A stretch of 64,000 bases of DNA. It comes from CAVWUA01 sp963758025 (GTDB taxonomy: Bacteria; Planctomycetota; Planctomycetia; Isosphaerales; Isosphaeraceae). A program made the translations under genes and the position numbers. Location: positions 1 through 64,000 of the forward strand of contig CAVWUA010000015.1 in the NCBI GenBank assembly GCA_963758025.1, given 5' to 3'. Shown one piece after another: positions 8,541 to 16,968 of the stretch (its first letter is position 1; every line of letters starts with the position of its first letter). The notes below the pieces were generated by a model. It saw only the letters and a program-made list of their open reading frames with translations. It ran no database searches and was not told where the DNA came from.

Positions 8541-9422
8541 ATGTCTCAGGACGTATCTCAATGGACAAAGCGACATCAGGCCATCGTCGTGCTGGGGGCA
8601 ATGTCCTCCCTCCTGATCGGCCTGGCCCTCGGCGCGGGGTTCGTTCCGAAGGGATCACAGGCCGTCGCGGGAACCGATCAGAAATCTCAAAGAGAAGAAA
8701 ATCTTCTGCGTGACCTCACCGACCGCGCAGTCGACCTGACGTATCCGTTCAGCGAGCAGACGATCTACTGGCCGGTCGATCAACCCTTTCACTGGGAGCG
8801 GACGAAGTGGGGGCCATCGCCAGGCGGTTACTGGTATGCTTCGGCGACCTATGGAGCCAGCGAGCATGGCGGCACGCATCTAGACAGCCCGATCCATTTT
8901 GCCGAGCATGGACGCACGGTGGACGAGATTCCCCTGTCGGAATTGATCGGGCCGGCCGTTGTCGTGGATATTTCGGAAACCTGTCAGCGTGACGCGGACT
9001 ATCAGCTCCAGCGGAGCGATCTGACAGCATGGGAAACGACCCACGACACGATTCCCGCCGGAACGATCGTGCTCATTCGTACGGGATGGGGCCGGTTCTG
9101 GCCGGACAAGGCTCGGTATCTCGGCACGGCGAAGAAGGGGGACGTCGCTAACTTGCACTTCCCTGGGATCTCCCGGGAAGCGGCCGAGTGGCTCGTGCGT
9201 CGCCAGGTTGCGGGTATTGGAATCGACACCCCGAGCCTGGACGCGGGAGCATCCCAGGATTTCCTCGCTCATCGGGCGATCAACGGAGCCGGGATCTATG
9301 GGCTGGAGAACGTCGCCCATCTCGATCGTCTCCCGCCGAAGGGGGCCTGGCTGATCGTTCTCCCCATGAAGATTGAAGGGGGTACGGGAGCCCCGACGCG
9401 GATCGTTGCTCTGCTTCCTTGA
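8541..9422 (+). CDS. Cyclase-family (kynurenine formamidase-like) hydrolase, exported
   Basis: The protein is about 293 residues. There are two adjacent ATGs (8538 and 8541); GGAG at 8531-8534 fits 8541 best. The N terminus has a membrane/signal segment (IVVLGAMSSLLIGLALGAG). The body matches the cyclase family (Pfam Cyclase): DLTYPFSEQTIYWP near the start, then the metal-binding motif HGGTHLDSPIHFAEHG (HxGTHxDxPxHF), IRTGWGRFW, and GIGIDTPSLDAG near the C terminus. Family members are metal-dependent hydrolases acting on N-formylkynurenine, isatin or cyclic amides. The exported location argues for an extracellular or periplasmic substrate. The frame is intact. It leads a same-strand group of catabolic exported proteins. 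Confidence 0.85.
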   Translation: MSQDVSQWTKRHQAIVVLGAMSSLLIGLALGAGFVPKGSQAVAGTDQKSQREENLLRDLTDRAVDLTYPFSEQTIYWPVDQPFHWERTKWGPSPGGYWYASATYGASEHGGTHLDSPIHFAEHGRTVDEIPLSELIGPAVVVDISETCQRDADYQLQRSDLTAWETTHDTIPAGTIVLIRTGWGRFWPDKARYLGTAKKGDVANLHFPGISREAAEWLVRRQVAGIGIDTPSLDAGASQDFLAHRAINGAGIYGLENVAHLDRLPPKGAWLIVLPMKIEGGTGAPTRIVALLP

Positions 9423-9552
9423 TGGCTGGCTCTCGATCCGTCGAAAATCGTCGAGGCCGGTCGCAATTCGGGCGCGTTCCCCGAAACCTCAGACAGGGTT
9501 ACACGCGTTGAGAGTCGCGAACGGTCACGCATACCATGAGCGGGGAATCGTC

Positions 9553-11205
9553 ATGCGAGTTATCCGAGGGTGCAGCCTGAGTCTGCTGATGGGAATTCTG
9601 GTCGGTCTTCCCGTCGCGCTTCCCGCGGATCGATCCCCGACTGATCGCGAACGGTTCAAGAACCACGCCCTGTCTCAAAAAGGGGACGTCGATCGAGGCC
9701 GCGCGCTCTTCTCGGATCAAGAGCGGGCCGCCTGCGTTCGTTGCCACCGAGTCGGCGGGAAGGGGGGAGAGGTTGGACCGGACCTTTCCGACATCGGCTC
9801 CAAACTGGATCGTGCTCACCTGATCGAGTCGGTGATCGAACCCTCTCGCACGATTGTCGAGGGATACCGTCCGAACGTCGTCGCTCTGGTGGATGGGCGG
9901 GTACTCTCGGGGTTGGTCAAGAGCGAGTCGGAAGAGGTTCTCGTCCTCGTCGATGGAGAGGCCCAGGAGCACGCGGTTCCGAAGACGACGATCGAGCAGC
10001 GGGCGTATGCCGATGCCTCCCTCATGCCGGATGGTCTGTCGGCGGGGCTCTCGCCCGAGGAGTTCACCGATCTGGTCGCCTATCTGGAAAGCCTTCGATC
10101 GGCGCGGCAGCCGACGCCCGGCAGTGGAGTGACCGGGCCTCTGGACCTCCCACCTGGCTTCTCGGCCGAGAAGGTCGCGGGTGGACTCACCGCCACGACC
10201 GCGATGGCCATCACGCCTGATGGTCGGATCCTCATCTGCGAGCAGACCGGCTCACTGCGGGTCGTCAAGGAGGGCATCCTGCGGCCCTCGCCGATGCTGA
10301 CCGTCAAGGTGGATAGTTACTGGGAGAGGGGACTGATCGGCGTGACGCTTGATCCTCGATTCGTGGATAATGGATATCTCTACGTCTGCTATGTCTCGCC
10401 TCACCCATATCCCCACCATCGCATCAGCCGATTCACGATTCAGGAGGATGTCGCGGTCCCGGGTAGCGAGGTCGTCCTGTTCGAGGGGGACGATCAGAGG
10501 ACGCTCGGCGGAAACATTCCAGCGGGGCACCAGGGCGGTGCTTTACACTTCGGGGAGGACGGCAAGCTGTATGTCGCCCTGGGTGAGCAGACCGCCGGAG
10601 CACCCTCACAGTCGCTCAACTCGCTCCTGGGAAAGATGCTCCGGCTCAATTCTGATGGATCGATCCCAGAAGACAACCCGTTTTACGCGAAAGCAAAAGG
10701 GAAATACCGAGCCATCTGGGCCCTTGGCCTGCGCAATCCATTCACCTTCGCCGTCCAATCCGAGACCGGCCGTATCTTCATCAACGACGTTGGTGGGAAG
10801 GCCGAAGAGATCAACGAGGGACGTCCCGGCGCGAATTACGGCTGGCCCGCCGTCGAACATGGTCCGACCGACGATTCCCGCTATCAAGGACCGATTGACT
10901 GGTATCCCACCGCCTCGATTTCAGGAGGCGACTTCTGCCCGGTGGGACCTGGAGTCGCCTTCCCTTCGGAATTCCAGGGGAAGTATTTCTTCATGGATTT
11001 TGTCAAGGGGTGGATCAAGGTCATCGACCCCGACGACACACGACGGCCGGCGCGAGAGATCCTCTTCGCCTCCGGCCTGGCCCGCCCTGTCGATCTCCGA
11101 TTCGCGAAGGACGGAAGCCTGTACGTGCTGATCCGCGATGCCTGGGTCCGGGATGATACGTTCCAGCCGCACACCGGTTCCTTGCACCGCATCCGCTATC
11201 GTTGA
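9553..11205 (+). CDS. Exported heme-domain/PQQ-type sugar dehydrogenase fusion
   Basis: The protein is about 550 residues and starts MRVIRGCSLSLLMGILVGLP, a clear signal peptide. A planctomycete-type heme-binding domain follows, with CVRCH at residues 61-65 and the typical string GPDLSDIGSKLDR...IVEGYRPN. The C-terminal two-thirds, from about residue 195, is a six-bladed propeller of the glucose/sorbosone dehydrogenase type, with LTATTAMAITPDGRILICEQ, GLIGVTLDPRF, and GLRNPFTFAVQSETG...NDVGG...EINEG. The inferred role is periplasmic oxidation of a sugar or polyol with electron transfer to the attached cytochrome c. The frame is intact. Its last 10 bases overlap the convergent dioxygenase gene. 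Confidence 0.88.
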   Translation: MRVIRGCSLSLLMGILVGLPVALPADRSPTDRERFKNHALSQKGDVDRGRALFSDQERAACVRCHRVGGKGGEVGPDLSDIGSKLDRAHLIESVIEPSRTIVEGYRPNVVALVDGRVLSGLVKSESEEVLVLVDGEAQEHAVPKTTIEQRAYADASLMPDGLSAGLSPEEFTDLVAYLESLRSARQPTPGSGVTGPLDLPPGFSAEKVAGGLTATTAMAITPDGRILICEQTGSLRVVKEGILRPSPMLTVKVDSYWERGLIGVTLDPRFVDNGYLYVCYVSPHPYPHHRISRFTIQEDVAVPGSEVVLFEGDDQRTLGGNIPAGHQGGALHFGEDGKLYVALGEQTAGAPSQSLNSLLGKMLRLNSDGSIPEDNPFYAKAKGKYRAIWALGLRNPFTFAVQSETGRIFINDVGGKAEEINEGRPGANYGWPAVEHGPTDDSRYQGPIDWYPTASISGGDFCPVGPGVAFPSEFQGKYFFMDFVKGWIKVIDPDDTRRPAREILFASGLARPVDLRFAKDGSLYVLIRDAWVRDDTFQPHTGSLHRIRYR

Positions 11206-12083
11206 GCCGTCGCCGGGTCATAGAGTAAGGGGAAGAATGGGCCTTCCATCTTCTGTCCGGCCGGGATCGGGGGCACACCTTCCAGCAATACGTCGTTGGT
11301 GTTGGATCGAACGCCGTCACGAAAGACGTTGATCACGGCCGCGCGTCGTGGTCGCTCCGTGCGGTTTTCGAAAGATCCGTGCACCATCAGCGGGTGGTGA
11401 AACGCCGCGTACCCCTTGGGCAACTCGATCGCGACCGGCTTCTGGAACTGTTCCCACTGTTCCTCGTTGAGCACCTGGCGAATGGCGTCCATTCGGCCCG
11501 CCAGACCCGTGATCGGCAAGAGGCTCCAGCGGTGGCTGCCGGGCACGTAGTGGAGACATCCGTTCTCCACGGTGCTATCGTCGAGCGCGATCCAGCAGGT
11601 CAGGTGCGCCATCGGTACGGTTCGATCCCAGTACGAATAATCCTGATGCCACGCCACGACCCCGCCATGCTTGGCCGGCTTGCAGAAGAGTTGATCGTGC
11701 CAGAACCGTACGGGACCGTTGAGGAGCTGGCTCGCGGGTACGGTGAAGGCGGGATTCCAGAGCAGGTCGTGAAACCCCGGCTTGATGCGCCAGGCCCCGA
11801 GCGCGTGAAACAGGACCGTGTTCGAATCGGCCGACTCATTGGTGTGATACTCGTACCAGAGTTCCCGACCGGCGTGTTCCGGGTTGAACCACTCGGTCAA
11901 CTCGTCTCGCAACGCATCAACCTGTTCGTCGCTCAGAACACGGATACCCTTCAGGTAGCCGTATTCCTCGTAAAACTCCACTTGCTCATCGCTCAATCGA
12001 TACTGTTCCCAGTCCTGGGCCGTCTTGGGAGTTGGAAAAAGGGATCCGACAGGTCCGTGCTGGCTGGCGAGGTCGATGCTCAT
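11196..12083 (-). CDS. Phytanoyl-CoA dioxygenase (PhyH) family protein
   Basis: The protein is 295 residues from ATG 12083 (MSIDLASQHG); an ATG at 12131 is possible but less likely. This Fe(II)/2-oxoglutarate dioxygenase fold shows the HxD iron ligands in GGVVAWHQDYSYWD, CWIALDDSTVENGCLHYVPGSH in the double-stranded helix core, and the distal histidine and arginine in HHPLMVHGSFENRTERPRRA. The N terminus (LSDEQVEFYEEYGYL) is the usual PhyH opening helix. No signal peptide is visible, so it is cytoplasmic. Family members hydroxylate diverse small molecules, and the substrate cannot be predicted. It is convergent with the sugar dehydrogenase gene and overlaps it by 10 bases. Confidence 0.88.
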   Translation of the reverse strand: MSIDLASQHGPVGSLFPTPKTAQDWEQYRLSDEQVEFYEEYGYLKGIRVLSDEQVDALRDELTEWFNPEHAGRELWYEYHTNESADSNTVLFHALGAWRIKPGFHDLLWNPAFTVPASQLLNGPVRFWHDQLFCKPAKHGGVVAWHQDYSYWDRTVPMAHLTCWIALDDSTVENGCLHYVPGSHRWSLLPITGLAGRMDAIRQVLNEEQWEQFQKPVAIELPKGYAAFHHPLMVHGSFENRTERPRRAAVINVFRDGVRSNTNDVLLEGVPPIPAGQKMEGPFFPLLYDPATAQR

Positions 12084-12325
12084 GATGCACCTGCGTTGGA
12101 CATCCGAAGCGTGGAAGGGAATGGGGGCCATTCCGCATCGAATATACGTACCGTCTCACTTGGGAAAACGATCGTAGTCGTCCGAATCGAATGCGTCAAT
12201 CACGGGGAGTTGTTCCGTGCCCGACCACGGGATAGCATGGAGCACGATCCTTCCCCTGGTATCGGTCAGCGACTGGATCTGAAACGCCCTGGGGAATGGT
12301 TTGGGTTCCTCCTTGAGGCTTCGAC

Positions 12326-12712
12326 ATGAACGCCGGCCGACTGGTCGTCATTTTTGCTTTCCTGTGCCTGGGGGTTGCCGCGTTGCCCGCTGCGCCAAGG
12401 GACGAGGACGCCGTATTTTTCCAGGAGAAGATCCGACCGGTTCTGATCAAGCAGTGTTATGAGTGCCACTCGGATCAGACGGACGAACCCGAGGCGGGGC
12501 TTCGGCTGGATACGCGTGAGGAACTGCTGAAAGGTGGGGACTCCGGCCCGGCGATCGTGCCGGGGAAACCGGATGCGAGCCTGCTCATCCGGGTCATCGA
12601 GCACGCGAGCGAGATTGCCATGATGCCGCCAAAGGGAAAATTGCCGGACGCGGTGATCGCGGATTTTCGAACCTGGGTCGCCGAGGGGGCTGTCATGCCT
12701 CGCGATCCTTGA
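12326..12712 (+). CDS. Stand-alone planctomycete cytochrome c (PSCyt1) domain protein
   Basis: A 128-residue exported protein with signal peptide MNAGRLVVIFAFLCLGVAA. The single domain is the planctomycete cytochrome C type: VFFQEKIRPVLIKQCYECHS with heme motif CYECH at residues 44-48, then LRLDTREELLKGGDSGPAIVPG and the distal segment EIAMMPPKGKLPD containing a candidate axial Met. In planctomycetes this domain is normally the N-terminal part of very large PSCyt1-PSCyt2-PSD1 proteins; here it is free. It is probably a periplasmic electron carrier or heme sensor for the neighbouring oxidative enzymes. It ends 27 bases before the next gene, in a likely operon. Confidence 0.88.
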   Translation: MNAGRLVVIFAFLCLGVAALPAAPRDEDAVFFQEKIRPVLIKQCYECHSDQTDEPEAGLRLDTREELLKGGDSGPAIVPGKPDASLLIRVIEHASEIAMMPPKGKLPDAVIADFRTWVAEGAVMPRDP

Positions 12713-12739
12713 TTCCACCAACCATAGAAGGGAATGACC

Positions 12740-14406
12740 ATGCGACAGGAAGAGCGGGCGGCCCATCGACCGGGCCGACGGTCTCTCATCGTGTTCCTCG
12801 CCTTGCTGGCATTCGGCATGCTCGCGAAACCGGTTCCCCGGGCGAATGCGGACGCGGAAGGAGAACGGACTGATCGCGCGGGAGCGTTGAGTCTGGTGCT
12901 CCGTTCCCGCGACGAGATCGGCGAGAACAGCGGCCGGTATCGGACCGTGCAACGAACCGTCGCCTGGAAGCCGGAGCAAACGGCGATCATCGTCTGCGAC
13001 ATGTGGGACCTTCACCATTGCCTGAATGCGACGCGACGGGGGCGGGAATTGCGCACTCGGATGAATCGCGTGCTGGAGGAGGCACGGAATCGGGGTGTGT
13101 TGATCATTCACGCTCCCAGCAGTTGCATGGAGTCTTACAAGGATCACCCCGCGCGAATTCGCGCGCGGGAGATCCCCCTCGCCCAGAATCTTCCTCAGGA
13201 CATCGGTCAGTGGTGCTACCAGATTCCGGCCGAGGACCAGGACCGATACCCGATCGATCAGTCCGACGGCGGTGAGGATGACGACCCGTTCGAGCATCGG
13301 GAGTGGGCGTCGAAGCTGGCCTCCCTGGGCCGCGACCCCCGCGCCCCTGGAAGTCGCAGACCGATGCGATCCGCATCGATGCGGAGAAGGACCTGATCAG
13401 CGATAGCGGCCAGGAGATCTGGAGCGCGCTCGAAGAGCGCGGAATCAAAAACGTGATCTTGCTGGGCGTTCACACGAACATGTGCGTGCTCGGCCGCCCC
13501 TTCGGCCTCCGGCAGATGGCCCAGAATGGCAAGAATGTCGTTCTGATGCGCGACATGACCGACACGATGTATAACCCAAAAAGTGCCCCAAAAGTCAGCC
13601 ACTTTAGCGGCACGGACCTCATCGTGGAGTACATCGAGAAATATGTCTGTCCAACGATCACCAGCGATCAAGTCGTCGGTGGACAACCGTTCCGATTTCA
13701 GGACGATCAACGACCGCATGTCGTTCTCGTCATCGCCGAGGATGAGTACAGGACGGAAGAGTCGCTGCCCAGATTCGCCGAAAAATACCTGCGGAAAGAC
13801 TTTCGCATCAGCTACGTTTTTGGTGACGAAACGGAGCGGAACGACTTGCCGGGGATCGGGGTTCTCAAGAATGCCGATGCGGCCATCATCAGCGTGCGCC
13901 GGCGGGTCTTGCCACGGCCGCAGATGAAGGTCATCCGCGACTTCGTGGCCGCCGGGCATCCGATGATCGGCATCCGCACCGCCAGCCACGCCTTCGCGCT
14001 TCGGCCGGGCGCCGAGATTCCCGACGGCTATGAGGCCTGGCCCGAGTTTGATGCGGAGGTCTGGGGAGGAAACTACCACAACCACCACGGAAATGGTCCG
14101 AAGGTCGCCGTTATGCTGGCCGAGGGCGCCGCCGATCACCCGATTCTGAACAAAGTCCATGTGTCGGAACTCGTCGGGAATGGCTCGCTCTACAAGGTCA
14201 GCCCACTGGCAAATTCAACAACGACGCTTTTGATCGGCTCCATTCCGAGCCAGCCCTCGGAACCGATTGCCTGGACGAACACGCGTGCGGATAGCGGCCG
14301 ATCCTTTTATACGTCGCTCGGCCAGATCGAGGATTTCGAGGAGGCGGCATTCAATCAGCTTCTTCGAAACGCGGCCCTCTGGGCCACGGACCAATCGTCG
14401 GATTGA
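12740..14406 (+). CDS. Exported isochorismatase-ThuA fusion protein (one frameshift)
   Basis: The start at 12740 lies 8 bases after GAAGGG (12734 is an alternative ATG). A signal peptide (SLIVFLALLAFGMLAKP) leads to a cysteine-hydrolase/isochorismatase domain: TAIIVCDMWDLHHCLNA with the first acid, then VILLGVHTNMCVLGRPFGLR with the catalytic Cys. From about 13700 a ThuA-like domain follows, with HVVLVIAEDEYRTEESLPRF, then AAGHPMIGIRTASHAF and WGGNYHNHHGN. The frame changes once, at a C-homopolymer near 13335-13345, which looks like a sequencing error. Corrected length is about 555 residues. ThuA folds resemble type 1 glutamine amidotransferases and are linked to sugar use. The combination suggests hydrolysis of an amide or ester sugar derivative in the periplasm, but this is inference. 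Confidence 0.82.
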
Positions 14407-14419
14407 TGGAGATCGACTC

Positions 14420-15634
14420 ATGCGTTTCTGGACCTTCGGGGTCATTCTTCTCCTCTACTCCGGGGCTCAGGAACTGCGTGCTCAGGAGCGAGGTCGTCCC
14501 TGGAAACGCCATACCATCGACGCCTCATCCCGAGGCGCCGATGGCGTTCGGATGGCGGACGTGAATGGCGATGGCGATCCCGACATCGTGACCGGCTGGG
14601 AGGAGGGGGGCCGCGTTCGACTGGTCCTGAATCCCGGCCCATCACGGGTGATAGAACCCTGGCCGTGGGTTACCGTCGGCACGGTGGCTTCTCCGGAAGA
14701 CGCCGTTCTCGTGGATCTAGACGGTGATGGCGCTCATGATGTCGTCAGTTGCTGCGAGGGGAACAATCGCCGCGTGTTCGTCCACTGGGCACCCGCGAAT
14801 CGACAACATATCCTCGATGCGAACGGCTGGAGGACCGAGCCGTTGACCACCGTTCCCGCCGGGGTGCAGTGGATGTATTGCCTGCCGACGCAGGTGGACG
14901 GACGACGGGGCATCGACTTGGTTCTCGGCTCCAAGAATCAAGGAGCCCAGGTTGGATGGCTGGAAGCCCCCGAGAATCCGAGAGCCGTGTCGGCCTGGCG
15001 CTGGCATCCTCTCATTGAAGCGGGATGGATCATGTCGCTGGTCTCGGCCGACATGGATCGAGACGGGGACCAGGATGTGGTCGTCTCGGATCGGAAAGGA
15101 CGCGGCCGAGGCTGCTACTGGCTGGAAAATCCCGGAAGGAGCCGGGTATCATCCGGCCCCTGGAACAAACATCGGATCGGGGCCGAGGACGTGGAAGCCA
15201 TGTTCCTGACCCTGGACGACCTGGATGGTGATGGACTACTCGACGTGATCGTCGCGGCGCAGGGAGCGGGACTTGTCGTCCTGCGACAACGCCCGGATGC
15301 CTGGGAGCGCGTCTCGATCCCGCTGCCCCCACGGACCGGAACAGCCAAGGCAGTCGCTGTGGGCGACGTTGATCTCGACGGTCAACGTGACCTCGTTTTC
15401 ACCTGCGAGCATGCGGAAAACGCGTCGGGTGTGCTATGGCTTTCCCCCTCCGAGGGGGCGACGGAACGGAACTGGGGGGCTCATGAAATCAGCGGCTCGG
15501 AGGGGATCAAGTACGACCTCATCGAATTGCGGGACCTCGACGCCGACGGCGACCTGGACGCGATCACCTGTGAGGAGCGCGCGAACCTGGGGGTCGTCTG
15601 GTATGAAAACCCCACACGATCACCGTCGCATTGA
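14420..15634 (+). CDS. Exported FG-GAP/VCBS repeat protein
   Basis: The start at 14420 (MRFWTFGVILLLYSGAQELRA) has GGAG seven bases upstream and gives a signal peptide, so the product is about 404 residues. It contains repeated calcium-binding-like elements of the FG-GAP/VCBS propeller type: DVNGDGDPDIVTGW, DLDGDGAHDVVSC, DMDRDGDQDVVVSD, DLDGDGLLDVIVAA, DVDLDGQRDLVFTC and DLDADGDLDAITCE, spaced 45-70 residues apart. This implies a seven-bladed integrin-like propeller. Such proteins are abundant in planctomycetes and probably bind ligands at the cell surface or periplasm. It follows the ThuA fusion by 14 bases in the same orientation and ends 10 bases before the convergent LolA-like gene. Confidence 0.85.
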   Translation: MRFWTFGVILLLYSGAQELRAQERGRPWKRHTIDASSRGADGVRMADVNGDGDPDIVTGWEEGGRVRLVLNPGPSRVIEPWPWVTVGTVASPEDAVLVDLDGDGAHDVVSCCEGNNRRVFVHWAPANRQHILDANGWRTEPLTTVPAGVQWMYCLPTQVDGRRGIDLVLGSKNQGAQVGWLEAPENPRAVSAWRWHPLIEAGWIMSLVSADMDRDGDQDVVVSDRKGRGRGCYWLENPGRSRVSSGPWNKHRIGAEDVEAMFLTLDDLDGDGLLDVIVAAQGAGLVVLRQRPDAWERVSIPLPPRTGTAKAVAVGDVDLDGQRDLVFTCEHAENASGVLWLSPSEGATERNWGAHEISGSEGIKYDLIELRDLDADGDLDAITCEERANLGVVWYENPTRSPSH

Positions 15635-15643
15635 TGGCGGGAT

Positions 15644-16705
15644 TCAAGGCGTCGGGGTGGCTGACGGTGGACTGTCCTCCGCTGGCGCGGGGCTGGGTGC
15701 CGGGATCGAGCTGACGGGGAGATCCACGCTGCCGTCCCCCTCAGCGGCGGCCTGAGCTTTCCGCAGAGCGGCCTGTTCATTCAACGCGTTGTCCAGGCCG
15801 GTCGTGATGCCTGGAGTTCGATCATCAACCTGGACACCGGGAGGCGGCGTGAACGCGAAGTTCTCCGCGCCCAGATCCACATTGATCTTGACGTTCGAGT
15901 AGGTTAACCGGATTGAGCTGGGGGAGTTATCCTCGGCCTCGTCGCTGGGAGGCGCTTCGGTCTTACCCCGTTCCATCAAGGACAACGCACGCCCCTCCAG
16001 ACGGAGCTGGTATGGCCAACCGTTCTCCTTCCCGACCCAGACGGTCGCCAGGCTGGGAACGTAGGGGGGCAACGGACCGGTCGGGGGCAGGGGGGGCTGA
16101 CCGGGTGACGAGAGGGCGTTGCGGTCTTTCCAACGACCCCGGAGAATCCAGACCGGCGTCCCCTCGAATTCCCCTTCCTCTTTTTGATCGAAAACGATCG
16201 CCTTGCGGAGCCCGGAAAGCAGCGTGTCCGGCCCGGCGAACCCGAGCTGGTTAATGATTTGCTCGCGGAGCGCCGCGTCCACATCCGGGTTGTTTAGCTT
16301 CTCGAAGACGGGTTGAACCAGCAGCTTGCTGTAGTTGGGGGAATCAAGAACCTTCATGTACTCCCAGAGCGTCGTCCCATCGCAGACCTGGAGCAGACTT
16401 CCGTCATTTTCTCCAGGGCCGGTCAGATTTAACTGCAAGTACACACGGTGGTTCGGGGCCTTCAGGTACCGGCCTTTCAGCCGGAACTGCTGGCCCAGCA
16501 TGCTGACCTCCTCCTCCATGTCCGCCGAGACCGACTGCAAGGCCTGAAGTTTCTTGATGGCCTCGTCGATGAGAGTCTCCGCCTCAGTCGGCGGACCCTC
16601 AGGAACGGGAGCGGAGGCCGGGGATGGCGGGGGAACCTGAGCCAATGCCCAAAGCGGCAAGACCAAGGCGACCGCCAGCGCAGGGAAGATCTGATTCTTG
16701 GGCAT
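15644..16705 (-). CDS. LolA/DUF2092-like exported lipoprotein-carrier-type protein
   Basis: The start is placed at 16705 (MPKNQIFPALAVALVLPLWALAQ), a signal peptide, rather than at the longer open frame; the product is about 353 residues. After a Pro/Ala-rich linker there is a helical segment (AETLIDEAIKKLQALQSVSAD), then a beta-rich body including VSMLGQQFRLKGRYLKAPNH, LLQVCDGTTLWEY and YSNVKINVDLGAENFAFTPP. This pattern resembles the unclosed beta-barrel of LolA/LolB and DUF2092 proteins, which bind lipid or lipoprotein acyl chains. The C terminus is Pro/Ala-rich (PAPSPAPAEDSPPSATPTP). It is divergent from the envelope gene at 16969, about 260 bases away. Confidence 0.65.
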   Translation of the reverse strand: MPKNQIFPALAVALVLPLWALAQVPPPSPASAPVPEGPPTEAETLIDEAIKKLQALQSVSADMEEEVSMLGQQFRLKGRYLKAPNHRVYLQLNLTGPGENDGSLLQVCDGTTLWEYMKVLDSPNYSKLLVQPVFEKLNNPDVDAALREQIINQLGFAGPDTLLSGLRKAIVFDQKEEGEFEGTPVWILRGRWKDRNALSSPGQPPLPPTGPLPPYVPSLATVWVGKENGWPYQLRLEGRALSLMERGKTEAPPSDEAEDNSPSSIRLTYSNVKINVDLGAENFAFTPPPGVQVDDRTPGITTGLDNALNEQAALRKAQAAAEGDGSVDLPVSSIPAPSPAPAEDSPPSATPTP

Positions 16706-16968
16706 GGTGGGGTTGTGCCGCTTTTCCTCAAGGGTCCGAAGGGATTGCCCGATCATATCGCTAGGCGTCGAGAGACGCAAGGCCGCCAGGAGGGCGGTTT
16801 GCCGTGTCTCCCGGCTGGCGGCGAGGCCCATTTTACCAATAGGCCGAGTCGGTCCGCGGTGCAACTACTCAGCAACGCAAAGCTAAGGCGCGTCCTCCCC
16901 GGTCGTGCCCACCCCGCGACGGACCGGGGGAGGGGCGACTCTGGATGAGGGGGCCGGAGGAGTTCAGG

